Below are positions 7,092-15,126 of a stretch of DNA of 24,586 nucleotides, in pieces. Position 1 is the first letter of the stretch. The number at the start of each line of letters is the position of its first letter. The DNA lies in the NCBI GenBank assembly GCA_964437825.1, contig CAYTIH010000038.1:1-24586 (forward strand). The letters are read 5' to 3'. The position numbers were made by a program, and so were the translations under genes. A model generated the notes under the pieces. That model saw nothing but the letters and a program-made list of their open reading frames with translations, had not been told where the DNA came from and searched no databases. Origin of the DNA: JBJFCE01 sp964437825. GTDB lineage: Bacteria; Bacillota; Clostridia; Lachnospirales; Lachnospiraceae.

Positions 7092-7129
7092 AAACAGACC
7101 AACTACCCATAAGGATAATTGGTCTGTTT
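7092..7129 (-). terminator. Terminator of rpsF-ssb-rpsR
   Basis: AAACAGACCAA (7092-7102) and TTGGTCTGTTT (7119-7129) form an 11-base perfect stem 16 bases after the rpsR stop. T-rich sequence flanks both sides, so it could work in either direction. Confidence 0.85.
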
Positions 7130-7144
7130 TTGTGCAAATCAGAA

Positions 7145-7411
7145 TTAATCCTGTGTATATGGCATCAGCGCTACGTGTCTTGCACGCTTAATCGCTACGG
7201 TTAATGCTCTCTGATGCTTTGCACAGTTTCCGGTAATTCTTCTCGGAAGAATCTTACCTCTCTCGGATACGTATCTCTTTAATTTAGCTGTATCCTTGTA
7301 ATCGATTACATTATCTTTTCCACAGAATACACAAACTTTCTTTCTTCTGTGAAGGCCTCCGCGTCTCTTCATAGGAGCGTCGGTCTTGTCAGCTGCTTTA
7401 TTGTAAGCCAT
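7145..7411 (-). CDS. rpsR: 30S ribosomal protein S18
   Basis: This 88-residue protein is a component of the 30S platform that binds next to S6. It shows the S18 core: CVFCGK, IDYKD, LKRYVSERGKILPRR and the end of the conserved block, NCAKHQRALTVAIKRAR. Its cysteine pattern (CxxC plus NCxxH) is the zinc-binding form of S18, so it may use zinc, unlike the cysteine-free version. It is the last gene of rpsF-ssb-rpsR, 34 bases after ssb, and is followed by a perfect hairpin terminator. Confidence 0.98.
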   Translation of the reverse strand: MAYNKAADKTDAPMKRRGGLHRRKKVCVFCGKDNVIDYKDTAKLKRYVSERGKILPRRITGNCAKHQRALTVAIKRARHVALMPYTQD

Positions 7412-7445
7412 TGTAAAGCCTCCTATCTAAAAAATGCTGCTCAAC

Positions 7446-7892
7446 TTAGTTAAACGGCAATTCCTCATCAATTCCGTCCGGAATATTCATGAAGCCATCG
7501 CCTGCAGGTACCGGAGCTTCCCGTCTTGCTCCCGCGGCATAATCCCCGTCACCGCCGGAGGATGCATTCTTGCTCTCGGCAAATTCCTGTTCTTCCACAA
7601 CGACTTCCGTGGTATACACTCTCACACCATCCTTATTGGTATAGCTTCCGGTTTGAATCCGCCCGGAAATGGCTATTTTGGTGCCTTTATGCAAATACTT
7701 TTCAGCGAATTCGGCTGCTTTTCCGAAGGATACACAGTTAATAAAATCGGCTGAATTCTCATCTCCGTTATTACGATTAAATCTACGGTCAACAGCAAGT
7801 GTATATCTGGCAATCGCCAATGCATTTTCACCCTGAGAATATCTCACCTCGGGATCTCTGGTCAAACGTCCCATAAGAATAACTTTATTCAT
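7446..7892 (-). CDS. ssb: Single-stranded DNA-binding protein
   Basis: This 148-residue protein coats single-stranded DNA during replication and repair. The OB-fold covers residues 1-105, with MNKVILMGRLTRDPEVRYSQ at the start, INCVSFGKAAEFAEKYLHKG in the middle and GRIQTGSYTNKDGVRVYTTEVV after it. A Gly/Ala-rich linker leads to the acidic tip DEELPFN. Most SSBs end in a terminal Phe (DDDIPF-like), but here one Asn follows. The gene sits between rpsF and rpsR in the standard order. Confidence 0.97.
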   Translation of the reverse strand: MNKVILMGRLTRDPEVRYSQGENALAIARYTLAVDRRFNRNNGDENSADFINCVSFGKAAEFAEKYLHKGTKIAISGRIQTGSYTNKDGVRVYTTEVVVEEQEFAESKNASSGGDGDYAAGARREAPVPAGDGFMNIPDGIDEELPFN

Positions 7893-7908
7893 ACTCTTCT
7901 CGCTTTCT

Positions 7909-8196
7909 TTATGCTCCCTGTTTTACGCACAAAAATCTGATGACGTTTTCCATAATACGAACGTTGTTTTCAACCTGTACCGGAACAGTTGCATCTGCAT
8001 CAAACTGGATGAAATAATAGAAGCCCTCTTTCATATGACGAATATCATATGCAAGTCTCTTCTTTCCCCAATCATCAACATTTGTAACTTGTCCGCCGAA
8101 TCTTTCGATATAGCCTTTACATTTCTCAATCGTAGCGGCTCTCTCGTCATCTTCGACTTTCGCACTTACAACAACGCATAATTCATACTTGTTCAT
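7909..8196 (-). CDS. rpsF: 30S ribosomal protein S6
   Basis: This 95-residue protein pairs with S18 in the 30S platform. The sequence MNKYELCVVVSAKVEDD, GQVTNVDDWGKKRLAYDI and KEGFYYFIQFDA is typical of S6. The frame stays open for 23 more codons upstream, but ATG 8196 is chosen because the family begins MxKYE and AAAGGAGG lies 12 bases upstream. Its leader carries a hairpin just before the ribosome site, and a TATAAT box is centred near 8257. It heads rpsF-ssb-rpsR. Confidence 0.97.
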   Translation of the reverse strand: MNKYELCVVVSAKVEDDERAATIEKCKGYIERFGGQVTNVDDWGKKRLAYDIRHMKEGFYYFIQFDADATVPVQVENNVRIMENVIRFLCVKQGA

Positions 8197-8224
8197 GCTC
8201 TTCGTTACCTCCTTTTGGTCTCTG

Positions 8225-8259
8225 GCCCCTTTACGAAAAAGGAGCAAGGAAAAATTATA
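8225..8259 (-). promoter_or_regulatory. rpsF promoter -10 box and leader hairpin
   Basis: TATAAT (8259-8254, minus strand) lies 58 bases upstream of the rpsF ATG, with no clear -35. The leader then folds as GCTCCTTT (8245-8238), short loop, AAAGGGGC (8232-8225), ending about 14 bases before the Shine-Dalgarno. In Bacillus the rpsF operon is autoregulated by S6:S18 binding to a leader hairpin. This could be an equivalent, but I cannot confirm the motif. Confidence 0.45.
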
Positions 8260-8298
8260 TATCACGGACTTTTAGGATACCATAAGTCCCCTGTAAAA

Positions 8299-8481
8299 TC
8301 AAGCTTTTTCTCTGATTTCCCGGACATTTTTTTCCAATGCCGGACGTGCGATCATAATCTGATGACCGCAGCCGCAGCATTTCAGCCTGAAGTCTGCTCC
8401 GCTTCTCAAAACCTCCCATTCCTGGCTGCCGCAGGGATGCTTTTTTTTCAATTTCACAATATTACCCACTTGAATGTTCAT
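8299..8481 (-). CDS. DUF951 family small protein
   Basis: This 60-residue protein matches the DUF951 pattern: MNIQVGNIVKLKKKHPCGSQEW, then RSGADFRLKCCGCG and a conserved IMIARP. Three or four cysteines (C17 of HPCG and the CCGC cluster) suggest metal binding. Its function is unknown. It is commonly found next to rpsF and small mechanosensitive-channel genes in Firmicutes. The ATG at 8481 is chosen because AAAGGA lies about ten bases upstream; the frame extends to an upstream TTG. It lies 37 bases after the sirtuin gene, at the end of the long minus-strand series. Confidence 0.88.
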   Translation of the reverse strand: MNIQVGNIVKLKKKHPCGSQEWEVLRSGADFRLKCCGCGHQIMIARPALEKNVREIREKA

Positions 8482-8518
8482 CCGCACATATTCCTTTCGC
8501 AAATCCTTCCGCCGCAGA

Positions 8519-9247
8519 TCACACCTGAATCTGTGATAATACCTCCCCGATACTGCCCTGAATCACCAGATCCGCCGCTGCATCCCTGCCTGTTGCGGAT
8601 TTGTTGATCAGTACCAGCTTTCGGCCTTGATAATAATCAATCAGCCCTGCCGCAGGATAAACAACTAAAGATGTCCCTCCAATGATCAGCATATCCGCCT
8701 CGCTGATACAGCGTACCGCTTCCGAAAGAATGGACTGATCCAGGCCTTCTTCGTACAATACCACATCGGGTTTCACAGGTCCTGCACAGGCGTCGCATTT
8801 CGGCGCCCCGGACGCGGCCTTCATATACTGCGCGTCAAAAAATTTTCCGCATTTCTCGCAATAATTGCGCAGCACGCTTCCGTGAAGCTCCAGTACCTTT
8901 TTACTGCCCGCCGCCTGATGCAGTCCGTCAATATTCTGCGTTACCACTGCCTTTAATTTTCCCGCCTGCTCAAGCTCCGCAAGTTTTCGGTGCGCCGCAT
9001 TCGGCTTTGCATCCAGACATAGCATTTTGTCATGATAAAAACGATAAAATTCCTCCGGCCGATTCCGATAAAATGTGTGGCTTAAAATCGTTTCCGGCGG
9101 ATAGTCATACTTTTGGTTATAAAGCCCGTCCACGCTTCGAAAATCGGGAATTCCGCTTTCTGTGGATACGCCCGCTCCGCCAAAAAACACAATATTGCTG
9201 CTTTCGTTTATCCAGCTTTGTAAAACCGCTATTTTTTCATTCCCCAT
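8519..9247 (-). CDS. cobB: Sirtuin, NAD-dependent protein deacylase
   Basis: This 242-residue enzyme removes acyl groups from lysines using NAD+. It has the Rossmann motif GAGVSTESGIPDFRS (residues 24-38), QNIDGLH (104-110), catalytic His122 in LHGS, a zinc ribbon with C130, C133, C151 and C154, and a late GGTSLVVYPAAG loop. The region after the NAD motif reads EEFYRFYHDKML, without the Tyr-x-x-Arg pair of SIRT5-like desuccinylases, so deacetylation is the likelier activity. The start at MGNEK is preferred because an AAGGGGG site precedes it. It sits 74 bases after cyuA and 37 before the DUF951 gene. Confidence 0.95.
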   Translation of the reverse strand: MGNEKIAVLQSWINESSNIVFFGGAGVSTESGIPDFRSVDGLYNQKYDYPPETILSHTFYRNRPEEFYRFYHDKMLCLDAKPNAAHRKLAELEQAGKLKAVVTQNIDGLHQAAGSKKVLELHGSVLRNYCEKCGKFFDAQYMKAASGAPKCDACAGPVKPDVVLYEEGLDQSILSEAVRCISEADMLIIGGTSLVVYPAAGLIDYYQGRKLVLINKSATGRDAAADLVIQGSIGEVLSQIQV

Positions 9248-9321
9248 ATGACCGTTTTCCCCCTTACCCTGTCTGCTGCCGCTTCGCATCGCTTGTTTTT
9301 CTTTTGCGGTTATCTTCGCGG

Positions 9322-10626
9322 TTATTTATCCAGCATAATTCTGACAATCTCCTTATCGGTCTGCTTCATGCCTTCTTTTCCCAGACGTCCGACATTCCTG
9401 ATCGTTGCCTCCACACCGTCATTTACGATGCCGTCTCCGTATTTAAACTCCTGACCGTTCTTATACATATGATAGCCAAGGATTCCGGCCTCCACACTGG
9501 ATGCAATCTTGGCCGCACAGGAGGCCTTTGCTCCGTCACAGATGATACCCGAAACAATCGCAACGGAATTGATCAGCGTATGCGCCAGTTCTTCATAACC
9601 GCCTCCATACAGGTAAGCAATTCCGCAGCCCGCCGCACATCCGGCGCTGACCGCACCGCAATACGCCGACAGGCGTCCGATTCCTGCTTTTTCATGAATC
9701 GCTACCAGATTGGAAACCGCAAGCGCCCGGTACAGCTTTTCCTTCGGGACTGCCAGCTCCTTTGCATACTCGATCACAGGCACGGATACGGTGATTCCCT
9801 GATTTCCGCTTCCGGAATTGATGATGACGGGAAGCTCACAGCCGCTCATACGTGCATCGGAACCGGCCGCGGCTTTGGCAATTGCGCGATTGCGCACATC
9901 ACCGCCGTAGTATTTCAACAGCGTAGACCCGATATTGGCCCCGTAATCACCAAGAAGCCCCTCCTCCGAAATCACCGTGTTATATTGAATCTGCGGATCC
10001 AAAATCGGCTTAATATCGGAAAGATCACAGGTGTCGGCAAACGCTATGATATCCTCCAGGTTAAGCAGGCTCTTGTCTGCCAGTCCTTCTTCCGTTTCTT
10101 CCTCCACAATTCCAAGCTCGAGCTTTTTTTGCATATCCGTAGAAAAAAGCTCGCTTCCGTTTTTTTCGATATAGATAATATTGGTATGATACTGGCTGAT
10201 TCTGACTTTTGCCTGTTCCTCTCCGCAATACAATACCATAATGATATCGAAGGTTACATCATGATCCAGCGCCGCAACCTCGATAGGCACCTCCTTTATA
10301 AACCGCTTGATTTGCTCCTTTTGCTGCCCGTGAATCTCTGCAATTACTTCCAGCTCTTTATCAGCCTTACCTCCGATGATGCCGGCTGCCGCTGCCGCTT
10401 CAATCCCCTTAAGTCCGTCCGTATTCGGAACGACCACGCTTTTTACATTTTTGATAATGTTATTACTGACAAATACTTCCACCCGGTCCGGCATCCGGCC
10501 CAGCACCTCTCTTGCCTTCGCCGCAGCATATGCAATTGCAATCGGCTCCGTGCACCCCATTGCCGGTACGAGTTCTTCTTTTAAAATCTGCACATATGTA
10601 TGATATCTTTTGTCCGTCTTTTCCAT
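9322..10626 (-). CDS. cyuA: CyuA/YhaM family L-cysteine desulfidase
   Basis: This 434-residue protein belongs to the serine-dehydratase-alpha-like UPF0597 family. Characterised members (E. coli CyuA, archaeal CdsB) split L-cysteine into pyruvate, ammonia and sulfide using an Fe-S cluster. Residues supporting this are the GCTEPIAIAYA motif with Cys25, the cluster region CGAVSAGCAAGCGIA and GIICDGAKASCA, and the INSGSGNQGITV loop. The length fits the family (about 430). ATG 10626 is preferred because GGAAGGA lies eight bases upstream; the open frame runs 36 codons further. It is downstream of an SDR in the same direction. With the ATC hydrolase at the head of the series it suggests cysteine-related catabolism, which is an inference. 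Confidence 0.9.
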   Translation of the reverse strand: MEKTDKRYHTYVQILKEELVPAMGCTEPIAIAYAAAKAREVLGRMPDRVEVFVSNNIIKNVKSVVVPNTDGLKGIEAAAAAGIIGGKADKELEVIAEIHGQQKEQIKRFIKEVPIEVAALDHDVTFDIIMVLYCGEEQAKVRISQYHTNIIYIEKNGSELFSTDMQKKLELGIVEEETEEGLADKSLLNLEDIIAFADTCDLSDIKPILDPQIQYNTVISEEGLLGDYGANIGSTLLKYYGGDVRNRAIAKAAAGSDARMSGCELPVIINSGSGNQGITVSVPVIEYAKELAVPKEKLYRALAVSNLVAIHEKAGIGRLSAYCGAVSAGCAAGCGIAYLYGGGYEELAHTLINSVAIVSGIICDGAKASCAAKIASSVEAGILGYHMYKNGQEFKYGDGIVNDGVEATIRNVGRLGKEGMKQTDKEIVRIMLDK

Positions 10627-10714
10627 ATTCGCTGTCCTTCCCATACCTGATGTGATTCTGTCTTTATACGCATTCTGTCTTATGATTTCCGTCTGTTTCT
10701 CCGCCGGATATGGT

Positions 10715-11458
10715 TTACACAAACTGCATACCACCGTTTACATTGATAACCTCACCCGTAATGTAACTGCTCAAATCGGACGCAAGGAAAAGAACTGCGC
10801 CTGCAATATCCTCATCCCTTCCGATTCTCTTTAATGCCAGTCCGGATAAGTATTTTTCCCTGCCGGCCTCTATTCTTTCATGCGTCATAGGCGTATCCGT
10901 AATGCCGGGAGCCACAGCATTCACGCGGATATGAGATCCTCCCAGATCCAGCGCCAGTCCTCTGGTCAAAGATACCACTGCTCCTTTGGTTGCAGAATAT
11001 CCCGTATAATGGAGGCACCCCGAAAACGCATCGATGGAGGATAGATTAATGATACTGCCCCCGCCATTCTGAATCAGATAAGGCACTGTCGCATGGATAA
11101 CGTGAATGATTCCCATAACATTCACGTCAAACATCTCCTGCCAGCTGCTTTCCAGTTCCAAAGACATGATATCCGTCTTTAAAAAAACAGCCGCATTATT
11201 GACCACCGTGTCCAGTCTTCCGTATTCGTCAATGACAGCGGCAATAAGCCTCTTTACCTGTTCTTCCTTAGACACATCGCAGGTCATATAACAGCAGCGT
11301 CCTCCTGCTTCTTTTACCAGCGCTGCCGTTTCCCTCAACGGTTCTTCCCGCCTTCCGGTAATATAAATCTGCGCATTCGCTTTTGCCATCATCACGGCGC
11401 AGGCTCTGCCGATGCCTCCTCCTGCACCTGTAATCAATACTGTTTTTCCCGTGAGCAT
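10715..11458 (-). CDS. SDR family NAD(P)-dependent oxidoreductase
   Basis: This 247-residue cytoplasmic enzyme is a classical short-chain dehydrogenase. It has TGAGGGIG (10-17) for dinucleotide binding, NNAA (87-90), and the catalytic Ser140 or Ser141, Tyr154 and Lys158 (YSATK). The family end DLSSYITGEVINVNGG is present. The beta-2 strand ends in TGRREE, and that Arg would favour NADP. The substrate cannot be read from the sequence: sugar alcohols, 3-oxoacyl groups, hydroxysteroids and amino-alcohols are all used by this family. GGAAAGGAGT precedes the chosen ATG. A GGGCGG/CCGCCC hairpin lies just before that ribosome site. It follows the kinase-like gene by 65 bases. Confidence 0.92.
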   Translation of the reverse strand: MLTGKTVLITGAGGGIGRACAVMMAKANAQIYITGRREEPLRETAALVKEAGGRCCYMTCDVSKEEQVKRLIAAVIDEYGRLDTVVNNAAVFLKTDIMSLELESSWQEMFDVNVMGIIHVIHATVPYLIQNGGGSIINLSSIDAFSGCLHYTGYSATKGAVVSLTRGLALDLGGSHIRVNAVAPGITDTPMTHERIEAGREKYLSGLALKRIGRDEDIAGAVLFLASDLSSYITGEVINVNGGMQFV

Positions 11459-11523
11459 ACAGACTCCTTTCCGGGCGGTCAATTCCTCTCCCCGCCCCGC
11501 ACATATTTCACCGATAATCACGC

Positions 11524-12153
11524 TCAATCTGCAAATTTGTATTTTACAATGGATTCCAGTATATCCACACAGGCATCCCTGCCAAACTTATCACTATTTA
11601 AAAACAAATGATAGTTGGTCGGATTCTTCCAATCCAGACCTCCGGTATAATATTTGTAATAATCCGCACGGTATTTATCCGTCTTTTCAATCAGTTTATT
11701 TGCTTCCTTTTCCGTTACGCTCATTTTACTCATCACGGAGTGAATACACGCCTTTCTGGGCGCATCTACATATACGCTTATCACATTATTATTGCCGCGA
11801 AGCACATAATCTGCACATTTTCCGACAATGATACAGGATTGGGTATCCGCCAGCATTTTAATGACCTCGGACTGCAGGGCGAACAGGTTATTGTCCGATG
11901 TGAAATCCTTATCCGCCGGTGATAATACATGGCTTCTCGGAATTGATGTAATTTCCTTTAGCAGATAGGATTTTTTCAGTTTCTCATCAGTCTGCGCAAA
12001 AATATTCATACTGATTCCGCTCTTTTCACTGGCCATCGTCAGAATTTCTCTTTCATAGCAGGGAATTCCCAGCCGTTCTCCCAGCTGTTCCCCGATATAT
12101 TTTCCTCCGCTGCCAAATCCCCTTGCAATGGTTACTACAAACCTTTTCATCAT
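11524..12153 (-). CDS. Cytidylate kinase-like family protein
   Basis: This 209-residue protein starts with a P-loop-like segment, TIARGFGSGGKYIGEQLGERLG (residues about 8-29), as in the cytidylate-kinase-like family of Firmicutes. Further family features are YEREILTMASEKSGI, SCIIVGKCADYVL and a C-terminal NPTNYHLFLNSDKFG stretch. It differs from housekeeping Cmk, and no substrate is established for this family as far as I know. AAGGAGG is upstream, and either of two adjacent ATG codons could be used; the second (12150) is better spaced. It lies between the MATE exporter (18 bases) and an SDR gene, so a nucleotide- or small-molecule-kinase role in the same process is possible. Confidence 0.87.
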   Translation of the reverse strand: MMKRFVVTIARGFGSGGKYIGEQLGERLGIPCYEREILTMASEKSGISMNIFAQTDEKLKKSYLLKEITSIPRSHVLSPADKDFTSDNNLFALQSEVIKMLADTQSCIIVGKCADYVLRGNNNVISVYVDAPRKACIHSVMSKMSVTEKEANKLIEKTDKYRADYYKYYTGGLDWKNPTNYHLFLNSDKFGRDACVDILESIVKYKFAD

Positions 12154-12171
12154 AGCTCCTCCTTTTGCACA

Positions 12172-13551
12172 CTATCCAAGCATTTCATTCCTCTGAAGTT
12201 TCATATAATGTGTATATGCTATCTGTGTTACAATCACGGTAATCACCGTTGACACGGATTCCGCAAAAAAAACGCCGTTCACGCCCATGAATACCGGAAG
12301 GATACACGCAATCGGTATCAGCAATAGAACCTTCCTCATAATTGCAAAAATAAACGAATATTTCGCATTTCCCATGGCAACAAACATATGCTGATTCAGC
12401 ATTTGAATGCCAAAAAGCGGGCACTCCCAAAACGAGATCCTCAGTATCCCTTCGGATAACTCAATCAACGCAGCATCCTTGGTAAAAATGGCCGCCACAA
12501 GGCGGGGCGCAAACATAAAAAATACCCAGAAGGCTGTTGCAGAAATGATTCCCAGTATTTTCCCGTCCCGAACCGTCTCTGAGATCCTGTCATAATCTTT
12601 TGCTCCTTTGCAATATCCTACCATAGGCTGTGCTCCCTGAGTGATTCCCTGAAGCGGCATAAAAAATAGCTGCGACATACTGACAACAATCGTCAAGGCA
12701 CTGATATACAAATCTCCGATATCCCCATATCCTTCATACCTACGAATCAGGCGGTTCAACACCACACCCATCAGGGATTCATTCGCCATAAACACAAAGG
12801 AGGATACCCCAAGCGCCAGAATACGTCTGACATAGGAGATTCTTAAAGCCATATATTTTATTTTAATTTTAACGCCGATCCTGTCTGAAAAGAACAAAAG
12901 CTGCATGACCCAGAGCGCAGAAATGATTTGCGCAATGACAGTTGCAATTGCAGCGCCCCGGATTCCCATATGTAATACGGAAATAAACAAAAAGTCCAAA
13001 AAAATATTCAAGAGTGCGCCGATTGCAATTGTCACGGTTCCGAGCGCCGTATGTCCCTGCGCATTGATAAAGGAATTCATACCGCCCGCAATCATTACCG
13101 CAGTGGAGCCAAGCACATAAATCCGCAAATAGGTCACGGCATAGGGCAGAATTTTATCCGACGCCCCGAACAGGATCAGCATGGGCCTTGCGAAAAAGAA
13201 ACAAAATACCGTCAATGTTACTCCGATCAAAAGCAGCATCAAAAAGGCATTGGACTCAATTCTCGCAGCGTCCTCCTCCTTCTTTTCTCCAAGACTAATG
13301 GAAAGCAGCGGTGCGCCTCCCATGCCAACCAGCCAGGCGAACGCAGTGACCAGTGATATAATCGGAAAACAAATCCCCAGGCCGGACAGGGCAAGCGTTC
13401 CCTCGCCGCCCATATGTCCGATGAACATTCGATCGACAAGGTTATACAGTGCATTCAGCACCTGCGCCGCCACAGCAGGTATGGCAAGCTTCAGAAGCAG
13501 CGGAAACGTCTTATGCGTTCTAAGCTGCTCCTCCATATAACGATTTTCCAT
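12172..13551 (-). CDS. MATE family efflux transporter
   Basis: This 459-residue inner-membrane protein has about 12 hydrophobic helices in two similar halves. It matches the MATE family, with PAVAAQVLNALYNLVDRMFIGH near residues 24-45, an AGGMNSFINAQGHT segment, and QLFFMPLQGITQGAQPMVGY in the second half. MATE proteins export drugs and metabolites using Na+ or H+ gradients. The start has AGGAGG six bases upstream. It lies 54 bases after an SDR gene and 18 before the cytidylate-kinase-like gene. Its position inside the importer and oxidoreductase series hints at export of a pathway product. MATE genes are also common as stand-alone passengers. Confidence 0.95.
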   Translation of the reverse strand: MENRYMEEQLRTHKTFPLLLKLAIPAVAAQVLNALYNLVDRMFIGHMGGEGTLALSGLGICFPIISLVTAFAWLVGMGGAPLLSISLGEKKEEDAARIESNAFLMLLLIGVTLTVFCFFFARPMLILFGASDKILPYAVTYLRIYVLGSTAVMIAGGMNSFINAQGHTALGTVTIAIGALLNIFLDFLFISVLHMGIRGAAIATVIAQIISALWVMQLLFFSDRIGVKIKIKYMALRISYVRRILALGVSSFVFMANESLMGVVLNRLIRRYEGYGDIGDLYISALTIVVSMSQLFFMPLQGITQGAQPMVGYCKGAKDYDRISETVRDGKILGIISATAFWVFFMFAPRLVAAIFTKDAALIELSEGILRISFWECPLFGIQMLNQHMFVAMGNAKYSFIFAIMRKVLLLIPIACILPVFMGVNGVFFAESVSTVITVIVTQIAYTHYMKLQRNEMLG

Positions 13552-13605
13552 CCGAACCTCCTAACTCGTTACGATTCCGTTCGCTTCCTGAAACGCCGGT
13601 ACCGC

Positions 13606-14382
13606 TTATCTTTCCCATGCATAGGAAGGATTCAGCGTAACGCTCCGCCCTCCGGATACCTCAATCGTAGTCCCGGTCATATATCCGGCTGCGTCACTGG
13701 CCAAAAATACCACCGGCTTTGCGATGTCCTCGGGCTCGGCCAGGCGGTGCAGCAGAATTCCCTGCCTGTTGTATTCGAGTTCCTCTTTGGATATATGCGC
13801 CTTTACAAGCGGCGTTAATGTAAACCCGGGCATCACACAGTTCACACGAATGTTCTCCGCACAATATTCTCCTGCCATAGTCTGGGTTAAATTTACGACA
13901 GCTGCCTTCATCGGACCGTACAGGGTACTTCGACCTGCGGAGGGACATCTGGCTGCCAGAGATGAAATATTTACAATGCTGCCGCCGTTTTCTTTCATAT
14001 ACCGATGCGCAGCCTGACATCCATACACTGCGGACTTAAAGCAGACATTCACAACGAAATCAATCTCCTCTTCCGTATAGTCATCACCGGCCTTCTTTCC
14101 CGTGGCTCCGACATTATTCACCCATACATCCATCCGTCCGAAATGCCGGTACACCTGTTCTGCAAAGGTATCAATATCCTCCGCTTTGGATGCATCTCCC
14201 GCACAGGCATACACCTCTCCGAATTCTTTCAATTCCTCCGCCGCCAGTTTTAACTCCGTCTCGTTTCTGGCTATGATCGCTACGCGTGCGCCTTCCTGTA
14301 AAAATTGTTTTGCAGCCGCATACCCGATTCCTTTACTGGCACCGGTGACCACTGCTGTTTTCCCCTTTAAATGTAAATCCAT
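13606..14382 (-). CDS. SDR family NAD(P)-dependent oxidoreductase
   Basis: This 258-residue classical SDR carries TGASKGIG (13-20), NNVG (89-92), catalytic Ser140 or Ser141, Tyr155 and Lys159 (YGPMK), and the AAGYMTGTTIEVSGG end. It is clearly different from the other SDR in the window (10715-11458), so the two probably act on different substrates or on successive steps. Arg39 after the second strand (IIARNE) suggests NADP preference. A GGAGG lies directly before the first ATG (14388), so the in-frame ATG two codons later (14382) is better spaced. It follows livF by 33 bases, which ties it to the importer operon. Confidence 0.92.
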   Translation of the reverse strand: MDLHLKGKTAVVTGASKGIGYAAAKQFLQEGARVAIIARNETELKLAAEELKEFGEVYACAGDASKAEDIDTFAEQVYRHFGRMDVWVNNVGATGKKAGDDYTEEEIDFVVNVCFKSAVYGCQAAHRYMKENGGSIVNISSLAARCPSAGRSTLYGPMKAAVVNLTQTMAGEYCAENIRVNCVMPGFTLTPLVKAHISKEELEYNRQGILLHRLAEPEDIAKPVVFLASDAAGYMTGTTIEVSGGRSVTLNPSYAWER

Positions 14383-14415
14383 TTCCATACCTCCGCTATC
14401 AACAAACCTAATGCT

Positions 14416-15126
14416 TCAGGCTCCCAGATAGGCCGCCTGCACTTCCTGATTGACCAGCAAATCCCGACCTTTTCCGGTCAATGTAATTTTACCGTTTTCC
14501 ATAACATATCCGCGATCCGCAATACTGAGTGCCATTGATGCATTCTGTTCAATGAGTAAAATGGTCTTCCCGTTATTACGAATCTTTAATATCAGTTCAA
14601 AAATTTCTTCCACAATAATGGGCGCAAGTCCCAGCGAGGGTTCATCCAGCATGATAATATCCGGGTCCATCATCATCCCTCTGGCTATGGCAAGCATCTG
14701 CTGCTCGCCGCCGGAAAGCGTACCGCCGTCCTGATTCATTCTTTCCTTTAACCTTGGAAATAAAGTATAAACTTCTTCAAACAGATCATTGATCTTCGCC
14801 TTTTTTAAGGAAGGATTTCCGAATGTCCCCGCCATCAGATTTTCCTTTACGGACAGTGCCTGAAAAATCCTTCTTCCCTCCGGAACATGGCACATGCCCA
14901 TTTTTACAATTTTATGAGGCGCCATATTGGTGATGTCCTCTCCCTTAAACAGGATTTTCCCCGATTCCTTTTTTTTCAGATTGGAAACAGCGGTCAGCGT
15001 GGTTGTTTTTCCGGCGCCGTTGGAACCGATCAGGGTAATGATTTCGCCTTTATTTACCTCAAGACTGACATTCCGAAGCGCGCTTATATATCCGTAATTG
15101 ACTACAAGATTTTCTATCTTCAGCAT
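14416..15126 (-). CDS. livF: Liv-type ABC transporter ATP-binding protein LivF
   Basis: This 236-residue ATPase energises amino-acid-type uptake. It has Walker A GSNGAGKTT (34-42), a Q-loop region near VSNLKKKESG, signature LSGGEQQ (about 138-144) and Walker B IIMLDEPSLGLAP. The VPEGRRIF segment is characteristic of LivF. It overlaps livG by seven bases and has GGAGGG eight bases before its ATG, so the two are co-translated. It is the last transporter gene, followed directly by an SDR. Confidence 0.95.
   Translation of the reverse strand: MLKIENLVVNYGYISALRNVSLEVNKGEIITLIGSNGAGKTTTLTAVSNLKKKESGKILFKGEDITNMAPHKIVKMGMCHVPEGRRIFQALSVKENLMAGTFGNPSLKKAKINDLFEEVYTLFPRLKERMNQDGGTLSGGEQQMLAIARGMMMDPDIIMLDEPSLGLAPIIVEEIFELILKIRNNGKTILLIEQNASMALSIADRGYVMENGKITLTGKGRDLLVNQEVQAAYLGA

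Noticed and set aside
6862..7102. Short frames on both strands in the gap before gdpP
   Set aside because: They run through the promoter and the GC-rich dyad, and neither composition nor ribosome sites support translation.
9007..10584. Long open frame of 525 codons on the plus strand, opposite cyuA
   Set aside because: It lies antisense to two well-recognised genes (the sirtuin and cyuA), and its translation has a random, Arg/His/Cys-rich composition with no family features.
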